A model generated the notes under the pieces. The model was not told where the DNA came from. It did not search any database and was given only the letters and a program-made list of their open reading frames with translations. Shown one piece after another: positions 62,945 through 64,000 of a stretch of 64,000 bases of DNA; position 1 is the stretch's first letter; each line of letters starts with the position of its first letter. The translations under genes were made by a program, and so were the position numbers. Where the stretch lies: contig NC_091972.1 of NCBI RefSeq assembly GCF_036711975.1, positions 19,907,001-19,971,000 on the forward strand, read 5' to 3'. This DNA is from Onthophagus taurus (lineage: Eukaryota; Arthropoda; Insecta; Coleoptera; Scarabaeidae).

Positions 62945-64000
62945 CCTTTTGACCCATCAGCCTGACGTCATTTCTGTTGGAAACCCTTGAAAAAGTTCTG
63001 CAGAATTGGCTCTACATAACTTGGTTGGTAGAGTATCCAGGACGTTCCAACATAAAGAGATTTTGTTATGTGCGTTTTTGGTTATAGGTGCGTTCAACAA
63101 CGCAATACCACAATCCCTTGAAAGAGCTGCTCTTGACAGGAGAGTGGAAGCAATTAAACATTTCATTCCACGGTGACACGATACGCTTCAGGCCGGGAGA
63201 TGGCTGTACGCAGGGAGGGATGTTATCTCCCCTACTTTGGCCCTTCTGGTTGATGATCTGATTGCGATAGTCGAAGCCGTTGGTGTAGAAATACAAGCTT
63301 ATGCTGATGACATTGTCGTTATGGTCAAAGGAACCTGTTTGTCGAGGATATCCAAAATCCTCCAGGTGATCCTACATACCATTTGCGCTTGGTTTAAGGG
63401 AGAGAATCTCTGGATAAACCGGCAAAAGACAATTGTTGTGCCCTTCACCAAGAAACGAAAGTTGTATGGACTAATACGCCCACCTATCCAAGGTGAAGAA
63501 ATTCCTTTCTCAAAGGAAGTCAAAGGGAGGAGTAACCCTAGACAAAACCCTCTCATGGAATGAACATTTGCAGGGACTTTTGCACAAAGCTAGACTATCC
63601 TTGTGAACTTGTAGCCTTTGTGGAAAAAATTGGGGTCTTACTCCTGAAAGACTGTACTGGCACTATGTGACTTTGGTTAGACCTATGATCACATACGGAG
63701 CAGCAGCCTGGTATAGGAAAGTCCGACAGACTTCAGTTATCAATAAACTTTCACGAATTCAACGAGTAGCTGGATAGGCAATCTCTGGTACGACAAGCAC
63801 AACGTCAACTCTAGCAATGGACATTCTGCTTAGCCAACCTCCTTTGCATTTGCATATAGAGAAAGTGGTTACAACTACCATTTACAGATTTAAGCAATAT
63901 GCTCAAAACTGTTCCGACATGTCCTACCAATGGGCTGCGGAAGACATTATACAGTGCAATCAATGCCATCAGATTTGGCGGGATCACTATCAGTGATTAA
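62945..64000 (+). pseudogene. R1-like LINE reverse transcriptase, running off the window
   Basis: ISLTSFLLETLEKVLQNWLY (62955-63015) opens RT. A frame break and partial deletion remove the middle. FRPGDGCTQGGMLSPLLW (63190-63240) and EIQAYADDIVVMVKG (63290-63335) carry the palm motifs. WFKGENLWINRQKTIVVPFT (63390-63450), frame breaks, then LCGKNWGLTPERLYWHYVTL, VRPMITYGAAAWYRKV and LDILLSQPPLHLHIEKV-like sequence to the end. The RNase H domain that this family carries (see 53005-53262) would lie beyond the window. Confidence 0.85.

Overview
The window is AT-rich nuclear DNA from an insect. Its host genes are a family of secreted chitin-binding proteins (peritrophin-A/CBM14 domains), of the kind that coat the midgut as peritrophic matrix. 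Almost everything else is transposon sequence of types common in insects. A beetle is my guess, but nothing here proves the order. I see no tRNA, rRNA or CRISPR.

Host genes, all on the minus strand: two near-identical two-domain genes (A, 4751-5277; B, 22246-22775), an eight-domain mucin-like gene with Thr/Glu/Pro linkers (C, 31313-34067), a broken paralogue (D, 46669-47746), a three-domain gene with a long Cys/Thr/Pro repeat (E, 54842-56471) and a promoterless partial copy of E (54070-54810). A, B, C and E share one design: a first coding exon of only 7 nt (ATG AAA G), an intron of 55-58 bp, then one long exon. All five promoters carry AGATAA, 10 bp, a TATATAA box, and an initiator 32 bp further on. 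A and B lie in a 3-kb segmental duplication (about 4575-7630 and 22080-25475) with a 360-bp tandem repeat upstream of the gene. D and E lie in a second duplication (flanks 46415-48490 and 53450-57215).

Mobile DNA in order: LINE relic and P-superfamily relic (0.6-2.8 kb); a long-TIR MITE (3.15-4.1 kb); a three-level nest, LINE > mariner > LINE (8.2-14.5 kb); copia and gypsy scraps (14.7-15.5 kb); a nearly intact DD41D mariner (16-17.4 kb); a LINE relic (17.8-18.5 kb); a ZBED-type hAT with 8-bp TSD (18.55-20.95 kb); gypsy, LINE and piggyBac remains (26.2-30 kb); a non-autonomous hAT (30.1-31.1 kb); a pogo-like transposase split by nested MITEs (36-41.3 kb); a Transib/RAG1-like relic with its three catalytic acids still readable (43.1-45.0 kb); an unclassified P-like DNA transposon with perfect 16-bp TIRs and 8-bp TSD (48.6-52.7 kb); a Ginger/KRBA2-like integrase transposon with nested hAT and Tc1 elements (57.2-62.2 kb); an unassigned arthropod repeat ORF (62.2-62.9 kb); and an R1-like LINE running off the end.

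The main candidates for novelty are the P-like element at 48.6-52.7 kb, the Transib/RAG1-like relic, the shared promoter module, and the cysteine-bearing mucin repeat of gene E.
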